Positions 17,671 through 28,045 are shown, numbered from the stretch's first letter. The stretch: DNA of 64,000 nucleotides from Paracidovorax avenae (GCF_040892545.1 NZ_CP156079.1:3259501-3323500); one strand, 5' to 3'. Notes: generated by a model from the letters alone, not told the origin. Program-made: numbers and translations.

Positions 17671-18714
17671 ATGTTGCCGAACCCGACGCAAGTCGTTGAT
17701 ACACAAGGAAACCCGCAGGAATCCAGCCCCTGGCAGCTGTCCGTCGCCCCCATGATGGACTGGACCGACCGCCACTGCCGCTACTTTCATCGGCTGCTGA
17801 GCCGCCATGCCCTGCTCTACACCGAGATGGTGACGACCGGCGCGCTGGTGCATGGCGACGTGGAGCGGCACCTGCGCTTCAACGCCGAGGAGCACCCGGT
17901 CGCCCTGCAGCTGGGCGGCAGCGAGCCGGCCGACCTCGCGCATTCGGCGCGGCTGGGCGAGCGCTGGGGCTATGGCGAGATCAATCTCAACTGCGGATGC
18001 CCCAGCGAGCGCGTGCAGCGCGGGGCCTTCGGCGCCTGCCTGATGAACGAGCCGCGCCTGGTGGCCGACTGCGTGAAGGCGATGGTGGATGCGGTAAGCG
18101 TGCCCGTCACCGTCAAGCACCGCATCGGCATCGGCCGCAGCGAGGAGTACGCCTTCGTGCGGGATTTCGTCGGCACCGTGGCCGAGGCCGGCTGCCGCGT
18201 GTTCATCGTGCATGCGCGCAATGCCTGGCTCGAGGGCCTGTCGCCCAAGGAGAACCGTGAAATCCCGCCGCTGCGCTACGACGTGGTGCACCGGCTCAAG
18301 GCCGAGTTCCCGGATCTCGTGATCGCGATCAACGGGGGTCTCGCGAACGATGCCGCGGTGCAGGAAGCATTGGGCGGCGGGCTGGACGGCGCGATGATCG
18401 GCCGCGAGGCCTACCACAACCCCTGGTGGCTCTCCCGCTGGGATGCGCTGTACTTCGGCGATGCCGCGTCCGGACTCACCCGGGAGGCCGCCGAAGAGGC
18501 CATGGTGGACTACATGGCGCGCGAGGCGGCGCAGCACGGCACCTCCTGGTACTCCGTCGCGCGCCACATTCTGGGCCTGCGCAACGGGTTGCCCGGCGCG
18601 CGGCGGTGGCGGCAGGTCTGGAGCGACCACCGCCTCAAGCACCTGCCCGCGCACGAGGTGATGGCCATCGCACGCACGCCGCCGCGGGTCGCGGCGGACG
18701 CCCTGGCCGCCTGA
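17671..18714 (+). CDS. dusA: tRNA-dihydrouridine(20/20a) synthase DusA
   Basis: A 347-residue FMN enzyme that reduces uridine to dihydrouridine in the tRNA D-loop. It has the DusA start (SVAPMMDWTDRHCRYFHRLL), the catalytic Cys in LNCGCPSERVQRG (about residue 110), the HARNAWLEGLSPKENR motif that separates DusA from DusB and DusC, and the FMN-phosphate-binding INGG and MIGREAYHNPW elements. Length is typical. It converges with the CHASE-GGDEF-EAL gene with a 17-bp gap. No linked tRNA gene is present. Confidence 0.96.
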   Translation: MLPNPTQVVDTQGNPQESSPWQLSVAPMMDWTDRHCRYFHRLLSRHALLYTEMVTTGALVHGDVERHLRFNAEEHPVALQLGGSEPADLAHSARLGERWGYGEINLNCGCPSERVQRGAFGACLMNEPRLVADCVKAMVDAVSVPVTVKHRIGIGRSEEYAFVRDFVGTVAEAGCRVFIVHARNAWLEGLSPKENREIPPLRYDVVHRLKAEFPDLVIAINGGLANDAAVQEALGGGLDGAMIGREAYHNPWWLSRWDALYFGDAASGLTREAAEEAMVDYMAREAAQHGTSWYSVARHILGLRNGLPGARRWRQVWSDHRLKHLPAHEVMAIARTPPRVAADALAA

Positions 18715-18731
18715 CTACCTCGGGCCGCGGT

Positions 18732-21536
18732 TCAGACCGCCGCGGCACCCACCTGCGTGTCGATCCACTCCTTGAGCGGCAGGGGGTGGGCGTACAGATA
18801 GCCCTGCATCGCGTCGCAGCCGTGCCGGGCCAGGAATTCCGCCTGGGTCTCGGTTTCCACCCCTTCGGCCACCACACGCAGGCGCAGGTGCTGCGCCATG
18901 GACAGGATGGCGCGCACGATGGCCGCATCGTTGGGATTCACCGGCGCGTCCTGCACGAAGCTCCGGTCGATCTTGAGTTCATAGAGCGGCAGCCGCTTCA
19001 GGTAGGCCAGGCTCGAATAGCCCGTGCCGAAGTCGTCGATGGAAAAGCGCACCCCGAAACGCACCAGCTCCGCCATGCGCTGCGCGGTATCCTGCCAGTT
19101 CTCCACCAGCAGGGTCTCGGTGACTTCCAGAATCAGCCGCGACGCCGGCGCACCGCTGTAGGCCAGTGCATCGCGCACGTAGGCGACGAAATCGTCCTGG
19201 CGGAACTGGCGGGCGCTCACGTTGACGGAAATCGTCATGTCCAGCCCCGCCGCATGCAATTGCGCCAGCGCGTCGCAGGCGCGGCGGATCACGCGCGCGC
19301 CCAGGCGCAGGATCAAGCCGGACTCCTCCGCGATGGCGACAAAGCGGGCGGGCGACACATTGCCGTGGGCCGGATGCCTCCAGCGCAGCAGCAGTTCGCC
19401 GCCGCACACGGCCCCGTCCCGGTCCATCTGGGGATGGATGTGGATCTCGAGCGCATCGTCGGCGATCGCCTGCGCCAGGTCCTGCTCCAGCGACAGCCGC
19501 TCCTGCGCGGCCGCCTGCATGTCCGCCTCGAAGAATCGCACGCGGTGGGCGCCGGACGATTTCGCGCGGTACATCGCGGTGTCGGCTTCGCGCAGAAGAT
19601 CCTCCACGGTTTCGCCGGCCTTGGGAAACAGCGTCACCCCCGTGCTGGCGGTGACGGAATAGTAGGTGCTGCCCAGGTCGTACGGCGCCTCCATTCCCTC
19701 GCGCAGCCGCGCTGCCATGGCCCCTGCGGCATCCACGCCGGCCTGCATGCCGTTGGCGATGCGGGGGATGAGCACCACGAACTCGTCGCCCCCGATGCGC
19801 ACGACGCTGCCGAAGCCCTGCAGCAGGCGCTCCAGCCGCCGTGCGACCTGCACCAGCAGGCGGTCGCCCGCCGCATGCCCCCGGGCATCGTTGAGCTGCT
19901 TGAAATTGTCCAGGTCGATGAAGAACAGGGCGCCGATGCGCCCGCCACTGCGGGCCTGGTCCAGCGCGTCCTGCAACTGCTCGAACAGCAGGCGCCGGTT
20001 GGGCAGGCCCGTGAGCGCGTCGTAGTACGCCATGCGGTGCATGGCCGCCTCGGCATCGCGGCGCGCCGTGATGTCCCGGGCCAGGGCCACATAGCGGGAG
20101 GTGCCGCCGCCCTGCCCTGCGGCGGATTCCACACCGAGCCGGCGCGCCACCGACAGTTCGAACCAGCGCTGCCCCATGGCCGTGTCCTGGTGGTATTGCC
20201 TGCCCAGCGACACCCCCTGGGATTCGGCTTCGCGCAGTGCCTGCATGAACTCCGAGGCCACGCCCGGCGGCAGGACCTCCGCCAGCATCCGGCCTTCGAA
20301 TGCCTGGCTGGGTTCGGCCGACAGGTCGGACCGGGCCGAACGGTGGTAATGGATGCGTCCACCGGCGTCCAGTTCGAACAGCAGGTCCGGAACGGCCTGC
20401 AGGATGCCTTCCAGGTTGTCGCGCGCGGTGCGCAGCTCGCTCGTCATCGACTGTGCCAGGGCCAGCGCTCGCTGGTGGCCGGTGGCCTGCATGGCGATGA
20501 ACCAGCCCGCCAGCACGCTGAACAACGCCCCCAGCCAGGCGATGAGCGCGTAGTTGTCGCGGCCCAGGCGGTGGTCGAACGCCGGCAGGGGCTCCATGGT
20601 GAGCGTCCAGGGCCGGCCGCCCACGATCAGCACGCGCGCCGCCCGCAGCCGCTCGCCGGACAGATGGGGGGCCGGCTCCGCCGCATCGCGAGAGTTGTAG
20701 AGTTCTCCCACGTCCGCATCGGCATTGCCGCCGGCCAGGCCATCCTGGATGCGCAGCGACACGCCCGGGTCCAGCTCGCCCAGCAGGGCGCCGGCCACGG
20801 CCGCCACGCGGAACGGCGCCGCCACCCAGCCCCGGATGGCCGCGCGCCGCGCTTCCGGCGTGGCCGGCGTTCCCCCGCCGGCATAGACGGGCAGGAACAT
20901 CATGAGACCGGGATCGTCGTCGCCCCCCACGCTCCAGAGGCCGGACAGCGCCAGGGCCCCCGAATCGCGCGCGCGGTCCAGGGCTTCGCGGGCAGCGGGC
21001 AGGCCGGCAACGTCGAAGCCCAGCGCGGTCAGGTTGCCCCGGGTGCGCGGTTCCACCCGGGTGATGACGGCATAGGCGCCGCGGTCCCCGCGCGAGCGCA
21101 CCTCGTAGCGGTCCAGCCCCTGCGCCCGCATCGCCTGGACATGCGCCCGCAGGCCTTCGTACGGCACCTGCTCGAGCAGGCACAGGGCCTGCAGGCCCGG
21201 CCGCGTCTGGTCCATCTGCAGCGCATGCACGTAGGCGGAGAATTCGCCCTGCTCGATCGACGTGGAGCCATCCACATAGCCCTTGAGGCCGCGCAGCACC
21301 ATTTCGTAGGCGCCCATGCGGTCGCGCAGCGCCGACACCACCCGCTCGGCCGCCGCGTCGAAGTTCTGGCGGCGACGGGTTTCCTGCAGCTGGTCGGCAT
21401 GGTGCCAGTACAGGTAGGTGATTCCCAGCAACGCCGCCGACAGCAGCGGCGCGAACGCCAGGCGCACGTGCCAGAACCGCGTCGGACTGCCTGGGGAGCG
21501 CTGGCCCGGATGGCGGAGGAATGGAAGGGGGCTCAT
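18732..21536 (-). CDS. CHASE-PAS-GGDEF-EAL c-di-GMP signalling protein
   Basis: A 934-residue membrane protein. TM1 (about 25-42) is followed by a periplasmic CHASE domain (YVDGSTSIEQGEFSAYV, GLQALCLLEQVP), TM2 (near 335-355), a PAS domain, GGDEF and EAL. The GGDEF loop is intact (RIGGDEFVVL), without an RxxD inhibitory site before it. The EAL domain has ELL in place of EAL but keeps the catalytic set: E in ELLLRW, N in VNVSARQF, DDFGTGYSS, K in LKIDRSFV, E in VAEGVET and QGYLY. Phosphodiesterase activity is therefore likely, with GGDEF acting as cyclase or GTP-binding regulator. ATG 21536 is chosen because longer frames lack ribosome sites. It is divergent from an alarmone synthetase gene, 159 bp apart. 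Confidence 0.93.
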   Translation of the reverse strand: MSPLPFLRHPGQRSPGSPTRFWHVRLAFAPLLSAALLGITYLYWHHADQLQETRRRQNFDAAAERVVSALRDRMGAYEMVLRGLKGYVDGSTSIEQGEFSAYVHALQMDQTRPGLQALCLLEQVPYEGLRAHVQAMRAQGLDRYEVRSRGDRGAYAVITRVEPRTRGNLTALGFDVAGLPAAREALDRARDSGALALSGLWSVGGDDDPGLMMFLPVYAGGGTPATPEARRAAIRGWVAAPFRVAAVAGALLGELDPGVSLRIQDGLAGGNADADVGELYNSRDAAEPAPHLSGERLRAARVLIVGGRPWTLTMEPLPAFDHRLGRDNYALIAWLGALFSVLAGWFIAMQATGHQRALALAQSMTSELRTARDNLEGILQAVPDLLFELDAGGRIHYHRSARSDLSAEPSQAFEGRMLAEVLPPGVASEFMQALREAESQGVSLGRQYHQDTAMGQRWFELSVARRLGVESAAGQGGGTSRYVALARDITARRDAEAAMHRMAYYDALTGLPNRRLLFEQLQDALDQARSGGRIGALFFIDLDNFKQLNDARGHAAGDRLLVQVARRLERLLQGFGSVVRIGGDEFVVLIPRIANGMQAGVDAAGAMAARLREGMEAPYDLGSTYYSVTASTGVTLFPKAGETVEDLLREADTAMYRAKSSGAHRVRFFEADMQAAAQERLSLEQDLAQAIADDALEIHIHPQMDRDGAVCGGELLLRWRHPAHGNVSPARFVAIAEESGLILRLGARVIRRACDALAQLHAAGLDMTISVNVSARQFRQDDFVAYVRDALAYSGAPASRLILEVTETLLVENWQDTAQRMAELVRFGVRFSIDDFGTGYSSLAYLKRLPLYELKIDRSFVQDAPVNPNDAAIVRAILSMAQHLRLRVVAEGVETETQAEFLARHGCDAMQGYLYAHPLPLKEWIDTQVGAAAV

Positions 21537-21695
21537 GCGCAGCGCAGCGTGGCACGGCCGGCCTGCGCTGGCAAGCCCCCGCAGGGCAACGGCGCAACGG
21601 CACGCGCAGGTGCGCGGCACGGATTGCAGCGCCCGCCTGCCGGCAGGCGGTATCCTTCGCCCTGCAGCCTTCGTTCCGGTACTTTTGCCTTTTTC

Positions 21696-22775
21696 ATGCC
21701 GTCGCTCGATTTTTCCAGGGAAGAAAGAGGCTTCGAAGCCTTCTATGAGCAGGAGCTACCCGCCCTGCAATATGCCTGCGCCTCCTATATCGCCCTGCTG
21801 CAGTCCATCCTCTCGCGCACGCCCCACCTGGATATCACCAAGGTGGAAGGCCGCGTCAAGGACCGTCTGGAATGTATCGCGAAGTTCTCCCGCAAATACC
21901 GTGCGGCGCTGGAAGAAAGCAACACGCCCTATGAAATCCGGTACTACATCACCGACCTGATCGGGGTGCGGGTGGTCTGCCTGTACGAGGACGAGCTGGA
22001 AAAAGTGGCTCAGGCCGTACGGTCGCATTTCGACGTGATCGACGTGACCGACAAGGTGTCGGCCATGGAAAGCACCGAGGGCTCGTTCGGCTACAAGGGA
22101 TTGCACCTGGACCTGCGCCTCAACGCCGCCCAGGCCGGCCTGCCGGAGCATGCGGCCTACGCCGCCCAGCCCTTCGAGCTGCAGGTGCGCACCATCATCC
22201 AGGACTCCTGGAGCGTGCTGGACCACAAGATCAAGTACAAGAAAGCCATTCCGGGCCAGCTCAAGCGCCGCATCAACGTGCTTTCGGCCCTGTTCGAGCT
22301 GGCCGACCGGGAATTCCGCCAGATCCGCGACGAGACCGAAGCCGGGCTGCGGCATGCCCCGGACGAAACCGAGCTGCCGGATGCCACGGAGCCGGAAGCC
22401 GCCGCGGCCGGGCCCCAGGAAGAGCGGCCGGCGCCGCCCGGCAGCGAGCTCAACGCCTTCACCTTCCTGAAGATCGCCAACCATTTCTTCAAGGACAGCG
22501 ATTTCGATCCGCGCAAGGTGGACCTGTTCGTGGCGGACATCCGCGGATGGGCGCCCGGCATCACCCGGGCGCGGTTCAACACCCTGCTGCGGGCCACGCT
22601 GGGCACCGTGAAGCGCTACAAGCAGCATTTCGAGGAAGCCAACCCGCAGACCAGCTTCAATGCCTACACCGTGATACGGCACTGCCTCTACCTGGGCGAC
22701 CGCACCACCTTCCGGCGGGCGCTGCGCAACAGCTCGCGCGAGGCATTCGAAGCGTGGCTGCGCGACCACGCCTGA
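21696..22775 (+). CDS. Single-domain (p)ppGpp synthetase (RelA/SpoT-domain protein)
   Basis: A 359-residue cytoplasmic protein with one RelA/SpoT nucleotidyltransferase domain (about 40-190) and no HD hydrolase, TGS or ACT domain. Recognisable parts are GRVKDRLECIAKFSRKY (ATP-binding basic region), the metal-binding Asp in ITDLIGVRVVCLY, the GTP-binding GYKGLHLDLRL, and FELQVRTIIQDSWSVLDHK with the E-x-Q-x-R-T motif. A helical C-terminal half follows, with an Ala/Pro/Glu linker near 220-250. This is the layout of small alarmone synthetases but longer than RelQ or RelP. It should make ppGpp or pppGpp under a specific stress. The product is inferred. The frame is open far upstream, but the ATG at 21696 matches the domain start. 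Confidence 0.88.
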   Translation: MPSLDFSREERGFEAFYEQELPALQYACASYIALLQSILSRTPHLDITKVEGRVKDRLECIAKFSRKYRAALEESNTPYEIRYYITDLIGVRVVCLYEDELEKVAQAVRSHFDVIDVTDKVSAMESTEGSFGYKGLHLDLRLNAAQAGLPEHAAYAAQPFELQVRTIIQDSWSVLDHKIKYKKAIPGQLKRRINVLSALFELADREFRQIRDETEAGLRHAPDETELPDATEPEAAAAGPQEERPAPPGSELNAFTFLKIANHFFKDSDFDPRKVDLFVADIRGWAPGITRARFNTLLRATLGTVKRYKQHFEEANPQTSFNAYTVIRHCLYLGDRTTFRRALRNSSREAFEAWLRDHA

Positions 22776-22971
22776 CCTCCCGGAGGTCCAAAAGGCACGC
22801 CCACCGCGTGGTTACTTCAGCTTACAGCTATCAAAGCAGTAGCAACCATCCGTTGCTGGATCGATGCATCCGACTGTCGCATTGGCGACTCCTTATCCGT
22901 AGTTTCACGCCACACGCCCGGCGCGAACTGCTGCTATATTGCACTGCAACATTTTTCGCCGAGCCGCCCCC

Positions 22972-24399
22972 ATGCTCTACAACCTCTACGAAACGCAGCG
23001 TTCCCTGATGGAGCCGTTCGCGGAACTCGCGCAGACCGTCTCCAAGATCTACAGCAACCCGGTCTCGCCGTTCAGCCACACGACCTACGCCCAGCGCATG
23101 TCCGCCGGGTACGACCTGCTGTACCGGCTGGGCAAGGACTACGAGAAGCCGGTGTTCGGCATCTCCACCGTCCAGGTGGACGGCCACGAGGTGGTCATCC
23201 ACGAACGGGTGGAGCTGGACAAGCCCTTCTGCGAGTTGCGCCGCTTCAAGCGCTTCTGCGACAACCCCGGCACGCTCGAGACCATCAAGCGCCAGCCCGC
23301 GGTGCTGATCGTGGCCCCCTTGTCGGGCCACTACGCCACGCTGCTGCGCGACACCGTGCGCACCATGCTGCAGGGCCACAAGGTCTTCGTCACCGACTGG
23401 AAGAACGCCCGCCTCGTGCCGCTGTCGGAGGGTGAGTTCCACCTGGACGACTACGTGAACTACGTGCAGGAATTCATCCGCCTGCTGCAGTCCCGCTACG
23501 GCAACTGCCACGTGATGAGCGTGTGCCAGCCCACGGTGCCGGTGCTCGCGGCCGTCTCCCTCATGGCCAGCCGTGGCGAGAAGACACCCCTGTCCATGAC
23601 CATGATGGGCGGCCCGATCGACGCGCGCAAATCGCCCACGGCGGTGAACAACCTCGCCACGCAGCGCAGCTTCGAGTGGTTCGAGAACAACGTCATCTAC
23701 CGCGTGCCGGACAGCTTCCCCGGCGCCGGGCGCCGCGTGTACCCGGGCTTCCTGCAGCACACGGGCTTCGTGGCCATGAACCCGGACCGCCACGCCAAGA
23801 GCCACTACGACTACTTCAAGGACCTGGTCAAGGGCGACGACGCCAGCGCCGAGGCCCACCGCAAGTTCTACGACGAATACAACGCCGTGCTCGACATGGA
23901 CGCGGACTACTACCTCGAGACCATCAAGACGGTCTTCCAGGACTACGGCCTCGTCAACGGCACCTGGGACGTGCGCTCGCCCGAGGGCCAGCCCGAGCGC
24001 GTTCGCCCGCAGGACATCCGCAGCACCGCCCTGCTGACCATCGAAGGCGAACTGGACGACATCTCCGGCTCGGGCCAGACGGAAGCCGCGCACGGCCTGT
24101 GCACGGCCATCCCCGAGAAGGACCGCCGCCACTTCGAGGTCAAGGGCGCGGGCCACTACGGCATCTTCAGCGGCCGCCGCTGGCGCGAGATCGTCTATCC
24201 GCAGGTGCGGGACTTCATCCTCGCCCACGATCCGCAGCCCGCCACCACGGTGGACAGCGCCTCCGTGCCCAGCGAAGACGCGCCCCGCCGCCGCACCGGA
24301 GCTGCCGCCGCGCCCGCGGACCTGCTGTCCGAGGAACTGCCGACCGCCACCGCCGCACCGCAGGCGCGCAGCCGGCGCAGCGCGCCCAAGAAGGCTTGA
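22972..24399 (+). CDS. phaZ: Intracellular polyhydroxybutyrate depolymerase PhaZ
   Basis: A 475-residue enzyme that releases hydroxybutyrate from native PHB granules, similar to PhaZ1 of Cupriavidus. It starts [15 protein letters not shown], typical of the family. The catalytic Cys is in [10 protein letters not shown] (Cys185), where most hydrolases have Ser. The acid and His are in [13 protein letters not shown] and [11 protein letters not shown] basic Ala/Pro-rich tail of about 50 residues extends past the catalytic domain and may contact the granule or DNA. ATG 22972 is used; a TTG at 22939 would add 11 residues. It complements the phaCAB locus 10 kb downstream. The stop overlaps the start of the next gene. 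Confidence 0.93.
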   Translation: MLYNLYETQRSLMEPFAELAQTVSKIYSNPVSPFSHTTYAQRMSAGYDLLYRLGKDYEKPVFGISTVQVDGHEVVIHERVELDKPFCELRRFKRFCDNPGTLETIKRQPAVLIVAPLSGHYATLLRDTVRTMLQGHKVFVTDWKNARLVPLSEGEFHLDDYVNYVQEFIRLLQSRYGNCHVMSVCQPTVPVLAAVSLMASRGEKTPLSMTMMGGPIDARKSPTAVNNLATQRSFEWFENNVIYRVPDSFPGAGRRVYPGFLQHTGFVAMNPDRHAKSHYDYFKDLVKGDDASAEAHRKFYDEYNAVLDMDADYYLETIKTVFQDYGLVNGTWDVRSPEGQPERVRPQDIRSTALLTIEGELDDISGSGQTEAAHGLCTAIPEKDRRHFEVKGAGHYGIFSGRRWREIVYPQVRDFILAHDPQPATTVDSASVPSEDAPRRRTGAAAAPADLLSEELPTATAAPQARSRRSAPKKA

Positions 24400-25133
24400 C
24401 GGCGTCTCCCGCCGCTGCCGCCATCCCACGCGGCGGCCTGGCGGCCCGGATCGATGCGGCGTTGCCGCAGACGCAGTGCACCCGTTGCGGGTACCCCGAC
24501 TGCGCCTCGTATGCGGATGCGGTCGCGGAAGGCACGGCGGACATCAACCGGTGCCCGCCGGGAGGCACCGAGGGCGTCGCGCGCCTGGCAGCGCTCACCG
24601 GGCGCGCGCCGCTGCCGCTCGACCCGCAGTGCGGCGCCGAAGGGCCCCGCAGCCTCGCCGTGATCGACGAGCTGGCCTGCATCGGTTGCACCCTGTGCAT
24701 CAAGGCCTGCCCCACGGATGCGATCCTGGGCACCCACAAGCGCATGCACACCGTGATCGAGGCCCATTGCACCGGATGCGAGCTTTGCATTCCCGTGTGC
24801 CCCGTGGACTGCATCGCGATGGAGAACGCCACCGGCGATGCCACGGGATGGGCCGCATGGTCCGCCACGCAGGCCGGCCGGGCCCGGCAGCGCTACCAGG
24901 TGCACCGCCTGCGCACGGCCTCGGACGCGGAGCGGGCCCCAACGGCCTCCGCCCTGGAACCGGACCATGCCACCGCAGCGCCCGCGGTCAAATCCGGGCA
25001 TGCGCCATTGCAGGAAGACATTCGCCCTGCGTCGCCGGCCTCGAGCATCCAGCCGTCCGCCGAAGACCGCCGCGCTGCCATCGCGGCAGCCCTGGCACGC
25101 GCCCGCGAGCGCCGGGGCGGCGGAACGCAGTGA
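24396..25133 (+). CDS. rnfB: RnfB-like iron-sulfur protein
   Basis: About 245 residues with an N-terminal 4Fe-4S domain ([20 protein letters not shown] ... CPPGG) and two ferredoxin-type clusters ([12 protein letters not shown] and [15 protein letters not shown]). These match subunit B of the Rnf/Rsx electron-transport complex. No other rnf gene lies nearby, which is common in this family, where the protein acts alone as a presumed electron carrier. The N-terminal membrane segment of true RnfB is missing. The C-terminal 80 residues are a low-complexity linker ending in an Arg/Ala-rich helix. The only plausible start upstream of the first cluster is TTG 24396, overlapping the phaZ stop (TTGA), so start choice is uncertain and coupling to phaZ is likely. 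Confidence 0.8.
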   Translation: MTASPAAAAIPRGGLAARIDAALPQTQCTRCGYPDCASYADAVAEGTADINRCPPGGTEGVARLAALTGRAPLPLDPQCGAEGPRSLAVIDELACIGCTLCIKACPTDAILGTHKRMHTVIEAHCTGCELCIPVCPVDCIAMENATGDATGWAAWSATQAGRARQRYQVHRLRTASDAERAPTASALEPDHATAAPAVKSGHAPLQEDIRPASPASSIQPSAEDRRAAIAAALARARERRGGGTQ

Positions 25134-25141
25134 CTGCCGGG

Positions 25142-25169
25142 CGGTGGGCACCAGCCGGTGCCCGCACCG
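25142..25169. other. Strong hairpin between convergent genes
   Basis: GGGCACC (25146-25152) pairs with GGTGCCC (25157-25163) across an AGCC loop, extended by CGGT/ACCG with a two-base bulge. It lies between the stops of rnfB and the chemoreceptor gene. There is no T-tract, so it may be a weak or Rho-assisted end for either strand. Confidence 0.4.
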
Positions 25170-25173
25170 TGGT

Positions 25174-26688
25174 TCATCCCCGGGCCGCGAGCGACTTGTA
25201 CACGCCGCAGCCCAGGTACGCGCCCTCCAGCGCCTGCACATAGGACATCTTGGTCTGCACCTTGCCCGTGGCCGGGTTGGTGATGTCGTACTCCACCCAG
25301 CCGGGTGCGCGCTCGGCCTGCGCCACGATGTCCTCCACCAGCCGCGCGCCATCGATGCCGGGGATGTCCTGCACCCGGGTGCCCACCTTGGCGGGATTGC
25401 CGCCGAAAGCCAGGTAGGTACCGGCCCGGTCCAGCACGAAGACATACATGTCCCGGTCATGGAAGGGCTGGGCCGGATCGGTCAGCTGCCGCAGGAATGC
25501 CTCCCGGGACCCGGCGGCCGCGCGCTGCGCCGCGGCACGCGCCACCAGGGCCTGCGCCTCGTCGGCCGTCCCCTGCTGCAGCCGGAAGGCCTGCACCGCC
25601 TTCGCCAGCGTGGCGGCGCGGCTGCCGAGCGCCTCCGCCTGCTGCACGGCATGGCCCACCATGCGCGCGTTGTGCTGGGTGACCCCGTCGATCTGCTGCA
25701 CGGCCGCGCTGACCTCCGCCAGGCCGGCACTCTGCTGGGCGCCCGAGCCCGAAATTTCGCTCACGTGGGCGGCCACGCCGCGGATGCCCTCCGCCATGCC
25801 GCCGATGCCGTCGCCCGCGGCGCGCATGAGCGCGGCGCTCGCCTCCACCTGCCGCACGGAATCGCCGATCAGGTCGCGGATCTCGCGCGCCGCCTGGCCC
25901 GAGCGCTGGGCCAGCGTGCGCACCTCCGCCGCCACGACCGCGAAACCGCGGCCCTGCTCGCCCGCGCGGGCGGCTTCCACGGCCGCATTGAGCGCCAGGA
26001 TGTTGGTCTGGAACGCGATGGAATCGATCACGCCGGTGATCTCCGCCATGCGCCGTGCGCCCTGCTGGATCGCCTGCACCGAATCCACGGCGCGGCCCAT
26101 GGCCTGCGTGCCCTCGTCGGCCGCCGCGCGCAGCTCCGACGCCCGCCGGTCCGCCGCCTGCGCCGTCTGGGCGTTCTGCTGCACGGCGGCCACCAGTTGC
26201 TCCACGCTGGCGGCGGTCTGCTCCAGGCTCGCGGCCTGCTGCTCCGTGCGCTCGGCCAGGGCCCGGTTGTCCACGGCCAGACTGTGGCCGGCATGCGCGA
26301 CCAGCGCCGCATTGCTGCGGATGTCGGCCACCATGGAGGAGAGCGTCACCACCATGCGGGCCAGCGACTGCGCCAGCATCGCCGGCTCGTCCCGTCCGCC
26401 GGACGGCACGGAGCGGGACAGGTCGCCGCGCGCGGCCGCCTCCATGGCCTCGGCCACGCGGCCCAGGTCATCCGACAGCCCCGCCGCCAGCGCCAGGCCG
26501 AGATAGACCAGGATCGCCCCCCATGCCGAGGCCATCCCGGCGCCGGCAGCCGCGCCCCATGCGGCGCAGGCCCACACGGTCAGGCCCAGCGCAGCCAGTG
26601 CCACGCCCGTGCACAGCGCCAGCTTGGCGGGAATCCGCAGTCCGCGCAGAAGCCGGACGCCCGGACGCAGCGGCAGGAAGGCAGCCAT
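25174..26688 (-). CDS. Chemoreceptor with cytoplasmic C-terminal Cache domain
   Basis: A 504-residue methyl-accepting protein with unusual order. Two membrane helices (about 21-44 and 50-71) are joined by a few residues, so there is no periplasmic sensor. A HAMP-like linker follows (about 72-125), then the signalling hairpin (about 130-370; tip [32 protein letters not shown]). A single Cache domain sits at about 382-500 ([55 protein letters not shown]). Cache normally lies outside the cell in front of the membrane; here it must be cytosolic. ATG 26688 is used, since GAGGAG lies 8 bp before it; the frame opens at 26751. Ligand unknown, possibly an internal metabolite. The flanking genes give no clue. 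Confidence 0.9.
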   Translation of the reverse strand: MAAFLPLRPGVRLLRGLRIPAKLALCTGVALAALGLTVWACAAWGAAAGAGMASAWGAILVYLGLALAAGLSDDLGRVAEAMEAAARGDLSRSVPSGGRDEPAMLAQSLARMVVTLSSMVADIRSNAALVAHAGHSLAVDNRALAERTEQQAASLEQTAASVEQLVAAVQQNAQTAQAADRRASELRAAADEGTQAMGRAVDSVQAIQQGARRMAEITGVIDSIAFQTNILALNAAVEAARAGEQGRGFAVVAAEVRTLAQRSGQAAREIRDLIGDSVRQVEASAALMRAAGDGIGGMAEGIRGVAAHVSEISGSGAQQSAGLAEVSAAVQQIDGVTQHNARMVGHAVQQAEALGSRAATLAKAVQAFRLQQGTADEAQALVARAAAQRAAAGSREAFLRQLTDPAQPFHDRDMYVFVLDRAGTYLAFGGNPAKVGTRVQDIPGIDGARLVEDIVAQAERAPGWVEYDITNPATGKVQTKMSYVQALEGAYLGCGVYKSLAARG

Positions 26689-26828
26689 GCTCTTGTCTCC
26701 TCTTTTCTCGTCATCCATCGTAGTGGCCCTCCGCATGGTATTGGCGGGCACTTACGGACGATTGACAAGGCGGGAATACGCCGAGCCCGCCCGGGCGGCA
26801 TCCCGCGCAGCCCCGATAATGGCGCCCC

Positions 26829-28031
26829 ATGAATCCCCTGCTCACCCATTTGCAGCCCTATCCGTTCGAGCGGCTGCGGCAGCTCTTCGCGGGGGTGCAG
26901 CCCCCCGCCGGCCTCCCGGCGATCAGTCTCGGCATGGGCGAACCCCGCCATCCCACGCCGGCCTTCATCCGGCAGGCCCTGACGGACCACCTGGGCGGTC
27001 TCGCCAGCTACCCCGCCACCGCAGGCGATCCCCGCCTGCGCGAAGCCTGCGCGCAATGGCTGCAGCGCCGCTACTGCATCGCGGTGGATGCCGCGACGCA
27101 GGTCCTGCCCGTGAACGGCTCCCGCGAAGCCCTGTTCGCGTTCGCCCAGACCGTGATCGATCCCACGCGCGAAGGCGCGACCGTGGTCTGCCCCAACCCG
27201 TTCTATCAAATCTACGAAGGCGCGGCCCTGCTCTCGGGCGCCCGCGCCTACTACGCCCCCAGCGATCCGGCGCGCAATTTCGCGGTGGACTGGGACGGCG
27301 TTCCCGAGGACGTCTGGAAACACACGCAGTTGCTCTTCGTCTGTTCGCCGGGCAATCCCACGGGGGCGGTCATGCCGCTGGCCGAGTGGGAAAAACTCTT
27401 CGCGCTCAGCGACCGCTACGGCTTCGTGATCGCCTCCGACGAGTGCTACAGCGAGATCTATTTCCGCGACGAGCCCCCGCTGGGCGGGCTCGAGGCCGCG
27501 GCCCGGCTCGGACGGACGGATTTCCGCAACCTCGTGGCCTTCACCAGCCTCTCCAAGCGCAGCAACGTGCCGGGCCTGCGCAGCGGGTTCGTGGCGGGCG
27601 ATGCCGGGCTGATGAAGGCCTTCCTGCTCTACCGCACCTACCACGGCAGCGCCATGGGGCCGGCCGTGCAGGGCGCGAGCATCGCCGCCTGGAGCGACGA
27701 GGCGCACGTCCAGGAAAATCGCGACCTCTACCGCCGCAAGTTCGAGCAGGTCACGCCGCTGCTCGCGCAGGTGATGGACGTCGCCCTGCCGGACGCCGGC
27801 TTCTATCTCTGGGCCGGCGTGCCGGAACGCCTCGGCATGGACGACGCGGCATTCGCCCGCGCCCTGCTCGCTCAATACAATGTGACCGTGCTGCCGGGCA
27901 GCTACCTCGCGCGCGAATCCGGCGGCCGCAATCCCGGTGCCGGGCGCGTGCGCATGGCGCTCGTGGCCGAGGTCGAGGAATGCCTCGAAGCCGCGCGCCG
28001 CATCGTGCAATTCATCCAATCCCATCCCTGA
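26829..28031 (+). CDS. dapC: Succinyldiaminopimelate aminotransferase DapC
   Basis: A 400-residue class I PLP aminotransferase that converts N-succinyl-2-amino-6-ketopimelate to N-succinyl-LL-diaminopimelate in lysine and peptidoglycan precursor synthesis. The PLP Lys is in [10 protein letters not shown] (Lys243), with SPGNPTG and [11 protein letters not shown] as cofactor-binding motifs. Placement directly before dapD, 14 bp apart, distinguishes it from ordinary aspartate aminotransferases. No Shine-Dalgarno sequence precedes the ATG. Instead GATAAT (26815-26820) lies 8 bp upstream, suggesting a very short or absent leader. Confidence 0.93.
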   Translation: MNPLLTHLQPYPFERLRQLFAGVQPPAGLPAISLGMGEPRHPTPAFIRQALTDHLGGLASYPATAGDPRLREACAQWLQRRYCIAVDAATQVLPVNGSREALFAFAQTVIDPTREGATVVCPNPFYQIYEGAALLSGARAYYAPSDPARNFAVDWDGVPEDVWKHTQLLFVCSPGNPTGAVMPLAEWEKLFALSDRYGFVIASDECYSEIYFRDEPPLGGLEAAARLGRTDFRNLVAFTSLSKRSNVPGLRSGFVAGDAGLMKAFLLYRTYHGSAMGPAVQGASIAAWSDEAHVQENRDLYRRKFEQVTPLLAQVMDVALPDAGFYLWAGVPERLGMDDAAFARALLAQYNVTVLPGSYLARESGGRNPGAGRVRMALVAEVEECLEAARRIVQFIQSHP

Positions 28032-28045
28032 TTCCCGAACGGACC

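Noticed and set aside
18426..21695. The long plus-strand extension in front of the alarmone synthetase
   Set aside because: The open frame runs across the opposite strand of the GGDEF-EAL gene and the end of dusA. The synthetase domain begins at the ATG at 21696.
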